Positions 33,288-44,300 of a stretch of DNA of 64,000 nt are shown here, piece by piece; position 1 is the first letter of the stretch; the number at the start of each line of letters is the position of its first letter. The position numbers and the translations under genes were made by a program. This DNA comes from Microplitis mediator (Eukaryota > Arthropoda > Insecta > Hymenoptera > Braconidae). The stretch lies in contig NC_079971.1 of NCBI RefSeq assembly GCF_029852145.1, positions 4,769,697 through 4,833,696 of the forward strand, read 5' to 3'. The notes below the pieces were generated by a model. That model did no database searches and was not told the origin of the DNA. It was given only the letters and a program-made list of their open reading frames with translations.

Positions 33288-36106
33288 TTATTGTGCCGTA
33301 GCAGAAGTTGGAATAGTGACACTCGTGTTGACGTTTGTCATTTGATTTTGATCTTGCATTGGGAAGAAATTGCTCGTTTGTGGTAAGCTTGCGCTCACGG
33401 TGATGGGTGGCATGCCGGGAAGTGAAATTGGTGTCGTTACCACTTGAGACTGGGGTAAGTACGGCACGTTTGATGTTGGAATATTTGTTTGCTGCGGCAT
33501 TGCTGGTGGGTTAAAGCTATACTGAAGACTTGGTGATGAATCTGGAATAGATGTGTCCACGAGGAACGGTTGAGCTGGTGGTGCTACTGGCATTCCAGGT
33601 ATACTTGGAGTGTTTTGATACATTGGCGAATCTAAATAAATTAATCAACAAAATAAAATTGTCATGATTATCCTACAGAGAAAAAACGGGCTTCAGAAAT
33701 CTATGAATTTTTATTAAGTTGCCGACCAAACTTGAAACAGGAAGTTGAGCTGCCAAAAAAGTATTATGCTACACTACAAAAAATATTATATACTTAATAG
33801 GGTGGTCATTAAAAATTGAAAATACATGGGGAATTTGGTTTTTTATTTTTAAATAAAAAGAACACGTGCCTCAGGATGATCAAAGATCATTTTTCGATAC
33901 AATCGCGGTTTTTTTTTAAATATCTCATGAAATATGCAGACTAAAGGAAAAAATCATAGGAACAATTTTGTAGGAAATTAAATTCTTGACAAAAAAGGTC
34001 TTATTCATTTTTTTTATAGAATGTGTACTTACGAAGATATTTTAAAAAACTTTTTTAGATCTTATCAATTGAGCATTTAGTGACGAATTTTAGAAATAAA
34101 GTTTTTTCTTAAATATAGACAACTTCGTAACTCGTAGCATATCAATCATTAATGCTTGTTATAGTTTCTATGTAGGGTAAGAGCACCAGTGCCTAGCCCC
34201 TAACCAGTAGCCAGCCGATCATATACTTTAACATTGACTTAAAATATATATAGACATAATTTAACATGAGGTGGCTGGCTACTGGTGCTCTTACCCTACT
34301 TAGAAAAATGTTACTTTCAACAATTGTAATCTTTAAAACGCTCAATTCACATGATCTGAAAAAAATTTTTTTAAAATATCTTCGTAAATACGCATTTTAT
34401 TAAAAAAATGAATACGACCTTTTTTGTCAAGCATTTAATTTCCTACAAAATTGTTCCTATGATTTATTCCTTTAATCTGCATATTTCATGAAATATTTAT
34501 AAAAAAACTGCGATTGTACCAAAAATGAACTTGGATCGTCCTGGTACGTGTTCTTTTTACTTAAAAATAAAAAACCAAATTCCCCAGGTATTTTTTCACT
34601 AAAAAAAAGCTTTTTATAGGTCGCCTGAGAAAATTAAATTTTTAATGACCACCCTATTAAGTATATATTTTTTTCTAGTGTAGCATAATAATTTTTTGAC
34701 GACTCAATTTCCTGTTTCAAGTTTCTTCGACAGCAAAATAAAAATTCGTTGATTTCTCAAGCCCATTTTTCTCCATGTATTTTAAATTAACCCTGATCCC
34801 GTCGCTCTTTTCAGCCCCGTAAACCTTGACCATGGGTCATTGGCGTCCGCCACTCATTTAGTTGTTATTCTGCCAGAAAAAATTCGTAGATCTCCTCTGA
34901 ACTTCTATGCGTTAGAATTATTACCAGAAAATCCTTTCTCGATAAACATTTTCACAAAATTTCAGAGGCACTTGGGCTGTTTACAGTAGAAAATTTGAAA
35001 ATTCATGGACACAAACGACCCACGTTCAAGGGATCAGGGTCAATGAACATACTTTGGGAGTAATTTGGCTGATTGAAGAAGTTAGCTGCCGGATTGGTGG
35101 TTGTTGAAGCACCAGCAATTGCAGGATCAATAAATTTAGGTGGTGCTGACGCATCAATTGGCATTGTCTGCGGTACTGGCACCGTGGAAATTGGTATCGT
35201 TGGTGTAGCTATTGATGAAACGACAGTAGTATCAGCCGGTTGCATAATACCCGATGATGTCGACATGTAGTTAGGCGGTATTGCAAAACCTGGTGGTACA
35301 GCTGTTACTGCAGGATTGTTATTAACTTGCGGTTCGTAATTAACTGGCTGTGCTTGCGCAGCTATCGGGGTTTTAACTGATGTCTGTAAAATAAATAGTA
35401 TTTCAAATACTGACATTCACTCAATAATTTTTCAAATAAATTGACTAATTACCTGATATGAATTTTGATAAATTTTGTTATCAAATACATTTCTTATGGG
35501 TATTCTATGAAGATAACCGTAACCGATACCACAACCAAGACTTCCTTCGCCCCCCCATTTAGAATTTGGTGTGATCGTAACTTCACGACAGGTATCATCA
35601 GTGGTATTGTAGACATACAATTTAAGTGGTCGTGCTTCATGGGCTTCAATCAACGTAAATAAGTCTTCGCTTTCATGTAGAGCTGAATCAGCACCAATAA
35701 TGTAATCAGTAAATGATCTAAGGCCAGCAAGCTCTGCTGGAGATGACGGATGTACTTCTAATACGTGCCATACGTTTTCATTGGCACCTTCGAATGAACA
35801 GAACCGAATACTGACACCCAGCAAACCATGACCGCCCCACGTCATACTCGGTACTATTGTCGTCTGTCTGACAGTTTGATTCTTACTGTTGTAGACCGTC
35901 AGCTGCAATTCCTTGTCTATGTTTGTTTTCAGTATATCCTTCAGTGTATCATTGTCCTGGTCCAGTCTTATGTTACCAATAGAAACAATAAAATCAAAGA
36001 ATGCCTCTAACCCGGCTTTGTAACCTGGTGATCCAGCTTGTACCCTCAGGACGTGGTAACCCTCGGTACCGCCACCAGGTACTTCGAGACTTTGTGATGA
36101 ACCCAT
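33288..36106 (-). CDS. Grasp65: Golgi reassembly-stacking protein (GRASP55/65)
   Basis: Peripheral Golgi protein that tethers cisternae and is also needed for unconventional secretion. Three exons: 35453-36106, 35053-35383, 33288-33631; 442 aa. MGSSQS gives the N-myristoylation signal (Gly2). Two PDZ-like GRASP domains follow: residues about 8-105 (YHVLRVQAGSPGYKAGLEAFFDF, MTWGGHGLLGVSIRFCSF) and about 110-205 (WHVLEVHPSSPAELAGLRSFTDY, KWGGEGSLGCGIGYGYLHRIP). The second half is low-complexity Pro/Ser/Thr/Gln, as in other GRASPs. The start is fixed by the myristoylation motif. Intron 2 (33632-35052) contains foldback element FB3. The gene is divergent from RpS15A. Confidence 0.93.
33676..34774. 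mobile_element. Foldback element FB3, ~1.1 kb palindrome with another palindrome at its centre
   Basis: Outer arms AGAGAAAAAACGGGCTTCAG / TTCTCAAGCCCATTTTTCTC, then TTGAAACAGGAAGTTGAG / CTCAATTTCCTGTTTCAA, TATTATGCTACACTA / TAGTGTAGCATAATA, TTAATAGGGTGGTCATTAAA / TTTAATGACCACCCTATTAA. The mirrored arms continue inward to about 34165 and 34305. The centre is an independent palindrome (34172-34300). Confidence 0.85.
34172..34300. mobile_element. Palindromic MITE related to family 4, at the centre of FB3
   Basis: GTAGGGTAAGAGCACCAGTG mirrors TACTGGTGCTCTTACCCTAC. The inner arms have AGTAGCCAGCC / GGCTGGCTACT. The layout (GGTAAGAG start, AT centre with ATATATATAGA) is like 18386-18533, with different inner arms. 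Confidence 0.65.
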
Positions 36107-36500
36107 TATTTTTTTTACACGTAAATTATTATTTCAAGTTATTAAATATTATCATTAATAATTTACTTGTTGTTATATTTAATTTAAATACTTGTATATA
36201 TTTATAATGAAACAAAATAATCAACGTCAAAATTACGTGGCACTAGAAATGGTACAACTTGGTAATGAATTATTTGATGACGTTACGAACTATCTGGGTA
36301 ATCTACAAACATCAGGAATAGCGAATAATATAATAGTCCATTCCTGTTTTTAAATTTGAATTAAGTGACATCTTGAGTGTCGATGCTGAGTCCATTTAAA
36401 TTAAAAAATTTTTCAAATTATCTGTTGTGGGTAAGAAAATTTTCAGTTCCGATTCACGGAGACGTTGACTTCCTGCGTGCGCGCATTGATGGTTTCGGTC
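36107..36500. promoter_or_regulatory. Divergent promoter of GRASP and RpS15A
   Basis: About 395 bases separate the GRASP start codon from the predicted RpS15A transcription start. The RpS15A side has GC-rich TGCGTGCGCGCATTG at 36474-36488 directly upstream of the TCT-like initiator. No TATA box is evident there. Confidence 0.4.
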
Positions 36501-38892
36501 CTTTTACTCGCTAGCTAACCTCTAGCTCCAGTCGGTGCGCGATAAACAAAATTTAAATCGCAGGTAATCTTTGTTTAATTTATTAAATAATTTTCTATTT
36601 AGTGTTTTTTTAATTAATTAATTATCGCTAATTAATTATCAGCAAATATTTTTTATCCGCAAGATTTATTTTTATGGTTTTTTGTCATATGTGAAGTAGA
36701 GTGATAAGTGGGGTTATGATTTACTGTAGCCATTTAAATATGACCATTGTTTAATTGTTTATTTGCGTGTTTTTAAAGTGCTTAAAATTTTAATTTTTTT
36801 TTTCCAGCCATGGTGCGAATGAATGTACTCAGTGATGCGCTCAAGAGTATCAACAATGCCGAGAAACGTAACAAGAGACAGGTTCTCATCAGACCTTGCT
36901 CAAAAGTTATCGTCAAGTTTCTTGGTGTCATGATGAAGCATGGTAATTCTTTTTAACATGATAGTATGTATGGCTTGTTTATTTTTATTGTTAAATTGTA
37001 ATTATAATTTTTTTGATAGGTTACATTGGAGAATTCGAAATTGTTGATGACCACCGTAGTGGTAAAATTGTTGTCAACCTCTCTGGTAGATTGAACAAGT
37101 GTGGAGTTATTTCTCCAAGATTTGATGTACCAATTACTGACATCGAGAAGTGGACCAACAACCTTTTGCCTTCTCGTCAATTTGGGTAATTGTTTTTTTT
37201 TATTTTAATGTACAAATTAAATACTACTACAAAAAAATTTTAAATTCGTTCAAGAATTTTTGTGATCATATTTTTAAATTGCAGTAGACTCGCGATTTTC
37301 TTCCGTTTTAATTTTTTCCATTCGCATACTGGTTTACCGGACAGTACGTTAGTGTTAGTGTATAGTAAACCATGCACTCAAAAATTAATTCATTAAAATT
37401 TAATAACTGACCTACTATGATCTTAGCAGACTGATCTTTGCAATTGAAAATGTTACTTATTTTACAACGTACAGTTTTTTTAATTTCTTACTTATCTGTA
37501 TTTTAGTGTTTTATAGATATATTTAGAGACAAATTAAAGAGTATCGAGAACGAATCAGCTTCTCACTTGCTCTCTGGACTGAGCGGCAAATTTTATCTCT
37601 TGTCCTCTTACTATTTTCGCAGAATTCAGGAAATCTTAAAATCTAATGAAGTAGTTGTTAACATATTAAAGGAAAGTTTTTCAGAAATTTGTAGTAAAAA
37701 ATGGTTAATAACAGTTTTGATAGTACTTTGAATGGAAGCAATAATATAAATACCTTATCAGTTAAGGTTGGTAACGGTAATTAAAATAATCCCTTAGCAC
37801 AGTTTGCTTTAGCAAAAGTTTCCTTGAATTTTTCGTCAAATGCTATACAATTTGACGTAAATTTACTACCCAAATTAGAATGCATATTTACTTCAAAAGT
37901 TGTCAATTTTCAGGCAAATTTTTATATCAATTTAGTGTCAATTTGACTTGAAAAATTGTTAAGTATTTTTTTACCGTCAAATTGCAGACAATTTTATGAA
38001 TAAATTTGCTTACCTTTGAAATAGTAAGAATGACCGTTACCGACTTTTTTTCTTCTAAAATTTTACCCATGAATGGAGGAAAAATTAACCGCAAATTATT
38101 CTTTACAACTTTGACTGTCAAATTTTCAGCAACTTCGGAAAGCAAATTTCAGGCAATTTCAATGTCAAATTACTTTCAATTCTAAGCTAAAGTGGCTATT
38201 AGGGATGTTAGTAATTCTACAACGGATAGATTGTTGACGTGTTTACAATGAAATGAATTACATGTACTAAAAACTGCTGACAATATTGAAGCATTAAAAT
38301 TATTATATCTATATTTCATATATTGATATGATGAATGAAATGATAAATATTAGATACTAGGACATTACACTATGTTCCCTGAAGATTCTTAATTCTTGCA
38401 CACATACACAAAACATTTGCACAGACATATCTCCACCACCAATTATCACGCCTTTAAACTTCTTGATTTTCCACCAAATATTCCCGAAAACCGGAAGAAA
38501 ATCGCGAGTCTACACTCAGTATTACAGGCATTTTTTTTTTAATCATGTGATTTGTTTACCAAAACTCCAAAATCATTAGGCGTCTGCTACTATTAACATA
38601 ATTAATTTTTATTAGTGTCATTTATTATCTTCTTTAAATAATTAAATCGTTAACTGCCGGCATTAATTTAACTTACGACTACTTTAAAAAAATAATTTTA
38701 AATTATAATAAAATTTTTAAATAGTATTGATTGTCATTAATTTATATCTTTTAGTCTGTACAATTGATTACAATTAATATTAATTTTTTTGTTTACAGAT
38801 ACGTTGTTTTGACAACCAGTGGAGGAATTATGGACCATGAGGAAGCAAGAAGAAAACATTTAGGAGGCAAAATCCTTGGTTTCTTCTTCTAA
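36501..38892 (+). CDS. RpS15A: 40S ribosomal protein S15a (uS8)
   Basis: Small-subunit ribosomal protein, 130 aa, the normal length. A non-coding first exon is predicted at about 36501-36563 (donor CAG/GTAATC). Coding exons: 36810-36942, 37020-37185, 38799-38892. The protein matches S15a throughout (MVRMNVLSDALKSINNAEKR, KVIVKFLGVMMKHGYIGEFE, GGKILGFFF). The feature starts at the likely transcription start: GGTCCTTTTACT resembles the TCT initiator / 5' TOP start of ribosomal protein genes, with C+1 at 36500 or 36501. The translation start at 36810 has context CCAGCCATGG just after the splice acceptor. A polyadenylation signal AATAAA lies at 38905. Intron 3 (37186-38798) contains no recognisable element. 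Confidence 0.95.
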
Positions 38893-39207
38893 TTATTAAT
38901 TTATAATAAATAAACACAAAAAAAAAATTTTGTATCAATGTTAAAAATGATATCTCCATAACAACTCGTCATTAAATATTGATGCAAATAAAAAACACGT
39001 ATTTTTTTTACTTCATAGATGAATCCTCTAATTAAATTATCTAGTAGCTAATAATTGAAGTTAATTTTACCAAGAAGTTATGAATAACAAATAATAAAAT
39101 ACTCGGTCTCCTCTTCAAACTTACTCTCAATTTATTTTTTACAAATTCAGATTAAATTACTCAGGGTTCAGTTTACCTAAAAATCATAAATTTATCATAA
39201 ACCAAAA

Positions 39208-39400
39208 ATGATTCTGAAGTCAGTAGACAATTGATATTTTTTGTATTTTTTTTTTTAACAGATCAATTTAAAAAAAAATTAAAAATATGCACGGGTAGAA
39301 AATTAAAAAAACTATAGGTGTCTTTTTTTAAAATAATTTTTTTATAATTTATAGTTTTGAAAAAAATTTAAAAATTATTGCACGTGGGCTTCAGTATCAT
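39208..39400. mobile_element. MITE family 1
   Basis: Starts ATGATTCTGAAGTCAGTAG and ends GGGCTTCAGTATCAT; inner arms ATGCACGGGTAG / CTATAGGTGTC. Confidence 0.75.
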
Positions 39401-39517
39401 GAATAAAATAATTAAATGGATTTTGAAAAATCAATTCAATTGAAGGAAAAATTAATTTAGTTAAGAAAATAAATATTTATTTTAAATATTAGAAGTTTGG
39501 CATCTGATCTACTCTAA

Positions 39518-39713
39518 GATACTGAAATTAGTTGACGTCAAATAATTTTTGAATTTTTTTTTAAAACCAGAAATTAAAAAAAACATATTTTAGAAAAATG
39601 CACCTACAGTTTTTTTAATTTTCTGCATGTGCATATATGTTTTTTTTTTTTTTTTTTTTTTTAAATTGTTGAAAGAAATCCAAAATTTGTTAATTGTCTA
39701 ACTTCAGGAATGA
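39518..39713. mobile_element. MITE family 1, right end interrupted
   Basis: Starts GATACTGAAATTAGTTGAC. The right TIR TGTCTAACTTCAGGA is cut by the adjoining family 2 element. Confidence 0.7.
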
Positions 39714-39905
39714 TTGTGAATGTAGCAGATATGAGCCAGCTTATAAATTTTAAATAAATAAATTCAAATAATGAAATTTAAAAAAAAGCGCGCACTGATT
39801 TTTATTTATTTAAATTCTCATTTTTTCATTTTTATTTTACTCACATTTTATTTATAAACTCAAAAATTCAAAAAATTCCCACCTGTCAGTTACATTCACA
39901 CTCAT
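39711..39905. mobile_element. MITE family 2
   Basis: ATGATTGTGAATGTAGCAG to GTTACATTCACACTCAT. The flanks CTTCAGGA and CTTCCGGA form an 8 bp target duplication with one difference; it was inserted into the right end of the family 1 element at 39518. Confidence 0.8.
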
Positions 39906-41391
39906 CTTCCGGACCCCTTCTACAAATCAAAACATTTCAAAATTTTTTTACACCTCAAAAATTAATTTTAATTTTCGTACTTGTAATTACTGACAAGTTT
40001 TGCTTAAAGGGGAAGGGGTACAGTGCTGTCAAAATATTTATCTTAAAAAATAATTAAAAGACCAAGAGATGTCACTAGAAGTCTCTTTAAAAATTTTTAA
40101 ATCCCCGCTCTTGAAAGTAAATACATAACAGCTACAGCATATGGCATATGGACGTCTACGTCTATTGGCCGGTTTAATCTACCAATACAAATCCAGTTAC
40201 TACCGTTGTGTATATTCAAGTTACATTCCAAACTTCTCAAGAAAGAAAACGAGTCTTTGACGTGCGTTCGGCGGGATTCGCGTTCAACCACGAGCTCATT
40301 TCATTTGTACACTTATCCATTTCATTTGAAACTCATAAATCAAATTTTAAATTTAATTTCACGTATTATCGAGTAATCGAATCAACATTAAGTTTAATTA
40401 TTTAAATATAAAAAAACCATAAGTAAATTTTACTTGTGAACGTAAAGGTGAAATTTTTTACGGAGACAATAGGGTAACGAAGCCACGACCTGATGCCAGG
40501 TAAAAAGAGTCCACAGGGTTGCCAGGTCTTATGTTTGACTGTATTCCAGGTGAACGTGTGTTTAAAGCCCAGTGCAGTATTTAATTATAAAATAAATCAG
40601 TGAGTGTTTAAATAATTGTAATTTAAATTCAAATTCAAATTTGAATTATTTTATTGCGATCAGTATTTGAAAATTTAAAAAAAAAGTGAAAGTTAATTTG
40701 TTTATATCGCGTTGAGTAATTGAATGATTTTAAAAACTGATTGTCAATATAACAAATGATGATAATGACATACTGATTACTATTTAATTACAGTACTGTA
40801 ATAATAGATAATGTAATAAAAATATTTATTTGTGTCATGAACGTCAATTTGATATTTCCCGGATGGAGAGCGAGGAAGAAATGCAATTATTTTATTTAAA
40901 AATAACAATCAATTTATCAAATAATTAACAAGTAAAATTCAAAAAATGAAGACGCGTAAGTTAATGAGAGACAGGTGATTATTATTATTTTTTATTTACC
41001 TTGGAAACTATTTCCTCGGCGACGATTTCTAGTGCATTGTTTATCTAATGATTTTTATTTACGTCACAAGACTTAAAATATTTATTATTGTTTTAATGCT
41101 GGTATATAAAAAAATCTAAGACTATTTTCTTCATATAATTCCTGGTTAGATTGTTGGGATTGTGTTTGTTGTGATAAGTTGGAAAAGGAAGTATGAGATT
41201 GTGGACAATGAAGAGAACTCGGTGGAACCGTTTCAACGTGTGAAAGTTCGGGAGTTCATATATTGTTGATCTGGAAAACAAACACTAATTATTTATGAAT
41301 TATTGTTGTTTTATTGGTATTATTTAATAGTTACGATAATTTATATGACTGGATTTATTCGTTTATGACAAAGGAAGTGGATTTTTTAAAG

Positions 41392-44300
41392 ATGACTGCG
41401 AGGTCGTCTGGAGGACGAGTACGGAGACTCGTTATTCTTTTTACGATTTATATTCTTCTCAATACTGATAATGCATCCGGTGCTGCTGGTAAGTTTTGTA
41501 ATTTTATTTCTTCCTTTGATGTGGAAATTTTTATTTTTATTTTTTATAATTTTATGGATAAAAAATTTGCGGAGTAAATGTGGAGTAAATGCGGAGCGGC
41601 TGTTTATTTTTTTAATCCCTTCGGAGTGAAATTTACTCCGAAAGGGAGTTTACTTTGATATTAAAACACTGAATCGGAGTGAATGCGGAAATAAAATCCA
41701 GATTACTCCGAAATTACTCCGCTGAAAAGACAAACTCCTTATTTACTCCATGATCCTGAAGTTAGTAGACAATTAAAATCCAGACAAAAAAAAGAAAAAC
41801 TGAAAAATGCACATGTAGAAAATTAAAAAATCTATAAGTGCAATTTTTAAAAATATTTTCTTTTGTATAATTTATCGTTTTGGAAAAAATTCAAAAAAAA
41901 ATTATTAGACGTCGGCTAACTTTAGTATCATATTTACTCCGTATGCGAAGTAATTTTTTGTTAAAACTCCGAAACTCCGAGTGACGGAGTGAATTCGGAT
42001 TTAAATAAAATTCAAATCGCGGAAAAGACAAACTCCTTATTTACTCCGTATGCGGAGTGATTTTTTGTAAAAATTCTGGAACTCCGAGTGATGGAATGAA
42101 TTTGAATTTAAATAAAATCCAGATCACTTCGAAATTACTCCGCTGAAAAGACAAACTTCCTATTTACTTAGTATGCAGAGTAATTTTTTGTAAAAATTCT
42201 GGAACTTCGAGTGATAGAGTAAATTTGGATTTAAATAACATTAAGATCACTCTGAAATTACTCATCTGAAAAGATAAACTCCCTATTTACTCCATGATCT
42301 TGAAGTTAGCGGACAGTTAAAATTAAAAAAAAAATGCACGTATAGAAAATTAAAAAATCTATAAGTGCAATTTTTTAAAATATTTTATTTTTATAATTTA
42401 TCGTTTTGAAAAAAGTTCAAAAATTATGAGACGTCGGCTAACTTCAGAATATTTACTCCGTATGCAGATTTTTTTGTATGAACTCCGGAACTCCGAGTGA
42501 CAGAGTGAATTCAAATTTAAATAAAATCCAGATCACTTTGAATTCACTCCCGATTTTTCACAGTCTACTATTATATTGTAATATTTTTTCATAACTCGTT
42601 ATCTTTACCACAAATTTAAACATCAGCGTATACTTGTAAAAAATGAATGTTCAATAGCGATGAAATGACGCAGAGAATAAACATTTATTTAATAACCCAG
42701 GTGAATCATTTTTAATGATAAATTTCCTGGTTAATGAAAATTACTAACTCAAAAAAATACATTGGAGTAAGTAAATATAGAGTTTTAATGGGATTGGAAG
42801 ATGAGTGATAAATAGGGCTTTTAAAAATGAAGAAACAAGCAAACGATACATCAAAACATTCACCACGCCCTAGAAATAATACTTAAATCCCCTTTTAACA
42901 ACACGAGTAATCAAATAAAAATAATCTAACCCCGATTTGCTTGAAAAAAAAACCGCACTCAATGTGCTTAATCTTCCCCAGAAAATTTTTTTCTGGGTCA
43001 CAAAGCCGCATCTGTTCGACTGAGTTTTGAATTGATTATTAACGAGGTGTTTCGCATCTGCAACGTAAGCTCGTGTCTATATCATAATTCAATAGGGTAC
43101 TGAAGGGTGCCAGAGTGTCTCGTTGACGAGTAAGAGCATTTGGGTGCCCAGACTGTGTCATGATTAAGAGAAAGATAGAGTTCAAGAAGAGTACAAAAGG
43201 GAGAGATTAAAGAAAGAAAGTAATTGTGACTCTAATTAGGATTTATTACTCTAGTTTAATTCGTCCGTCAATTAATTAATTGAGTTAAACTGTTGACCTG
43301 GAACACCGTAGGCGGTAGTTTGGACAGTTGAGACACTTGTCACAAACGCCTGCAAGTGTTTATTCATCCGGATCAAATGACATTTCATTTCTTTACACAA
43401 GATAAGAGAAGAGAAGAGCCCAGGAAACTAAAACCCGGTTTGCTTGTCTTGTTTGCGTTCATGTGATGTAATATTTTATTTTCAGGTGCACTGAGATACT
43501 AAATAAAATAATTCAAGTTAAATAAATAACCTGTGGATCTGGTATGTGGATTTGCTACAATCATATCAGAGATTACGCTTATTTCCTTCACTACGTTCGA
43601 GGTCATCTTGTGTACATCTACAGCCAGTAGTAGAGGTTCATCGTATCGGCAATTAGTTGGTATGCCAGCAACAAGCAAACCTGTCTCACCACTTATATGT
43701 GACTCAGATGAGTAGAGAGCCAAGTAAAGAAAACGTCTTATACAGCAACTAGTACTCATCATCTATTATCATTCTTGATCAAGAACCTGATTCTCTCATC
43801 CATGAAAACCATAATACTAAACAGCTTTACTTATTTTATATATATATATATTTGTATACAAGAAAATAGTACAGAGTATAGAGAATTATACAGTGAAGAC
43901 TTTATGTGAGATCGGGCACATTGAGGGGAATAAAATATTTAAAAGAAGTAAAATTCAAGACAAAGAGTATATTTTAAAAGTAAACGTTTAAAAGAGAGGA
44001 AAAAAAAATATAATAATAATAAGACAATTGGATTTGCGTGATTCTACACGCCCTCCTTACTTTAATCACTCGTTGTATTGAGTAGAGTGTGGCCCTATCC
44101 TGTCCTTCGTCCTCGGAAACATGCCAGGAACGCTAACGCGTCGTCCGCCGGATACGTCTCTCCCTCGTCTCTCCCTCGCCTATACCTCTCGAGAACCGCA
44201 TCGGCCTCGTTTTTACCATTCACCTGCGTTCTATTCACGTACAATGTCTTTCCCACCATATAATTCTGATGTTCCACACACTCTTTTTGACGGTGATGCT

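Larger units (their letters stand above)
38893..41391. other. Region between RpS15A and Sidekick
   Basis: MITEs at 39208-39400, 39518-39713 and 39711-39905. From about 40050 on I find no repeat; 5' untranslated sequence of Sidekick is expected here but its limits cannot be seen. Small frames at 40097-40405 lack homology. Confidence 0.45.
41556..42564. mobile_element. CACTGT-type element expanded into tandem units, with two family 1 insertions
   Basis: Starts near AAAAAATTTGCGGAGTAAAT and ends CACTCCCGATTTTTCACAG. The interior repeats a ~120 base unit (ATTTACTCCGTATGCGGAGTGATTTTTTG ... in pieces at 41932, 42038, 42158, 42451). MITE family 1 copies interrupt it at 41750-41931 and 42294-42450. 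Confidence 0.75.

Noticed and set aside
43499..43762. 87-codon frame on the minus strand in Sidekick intron 1
   Set aside because: No recognisable motif, an opposing frame is also open, and there are no splice or promoter signals that single it out.
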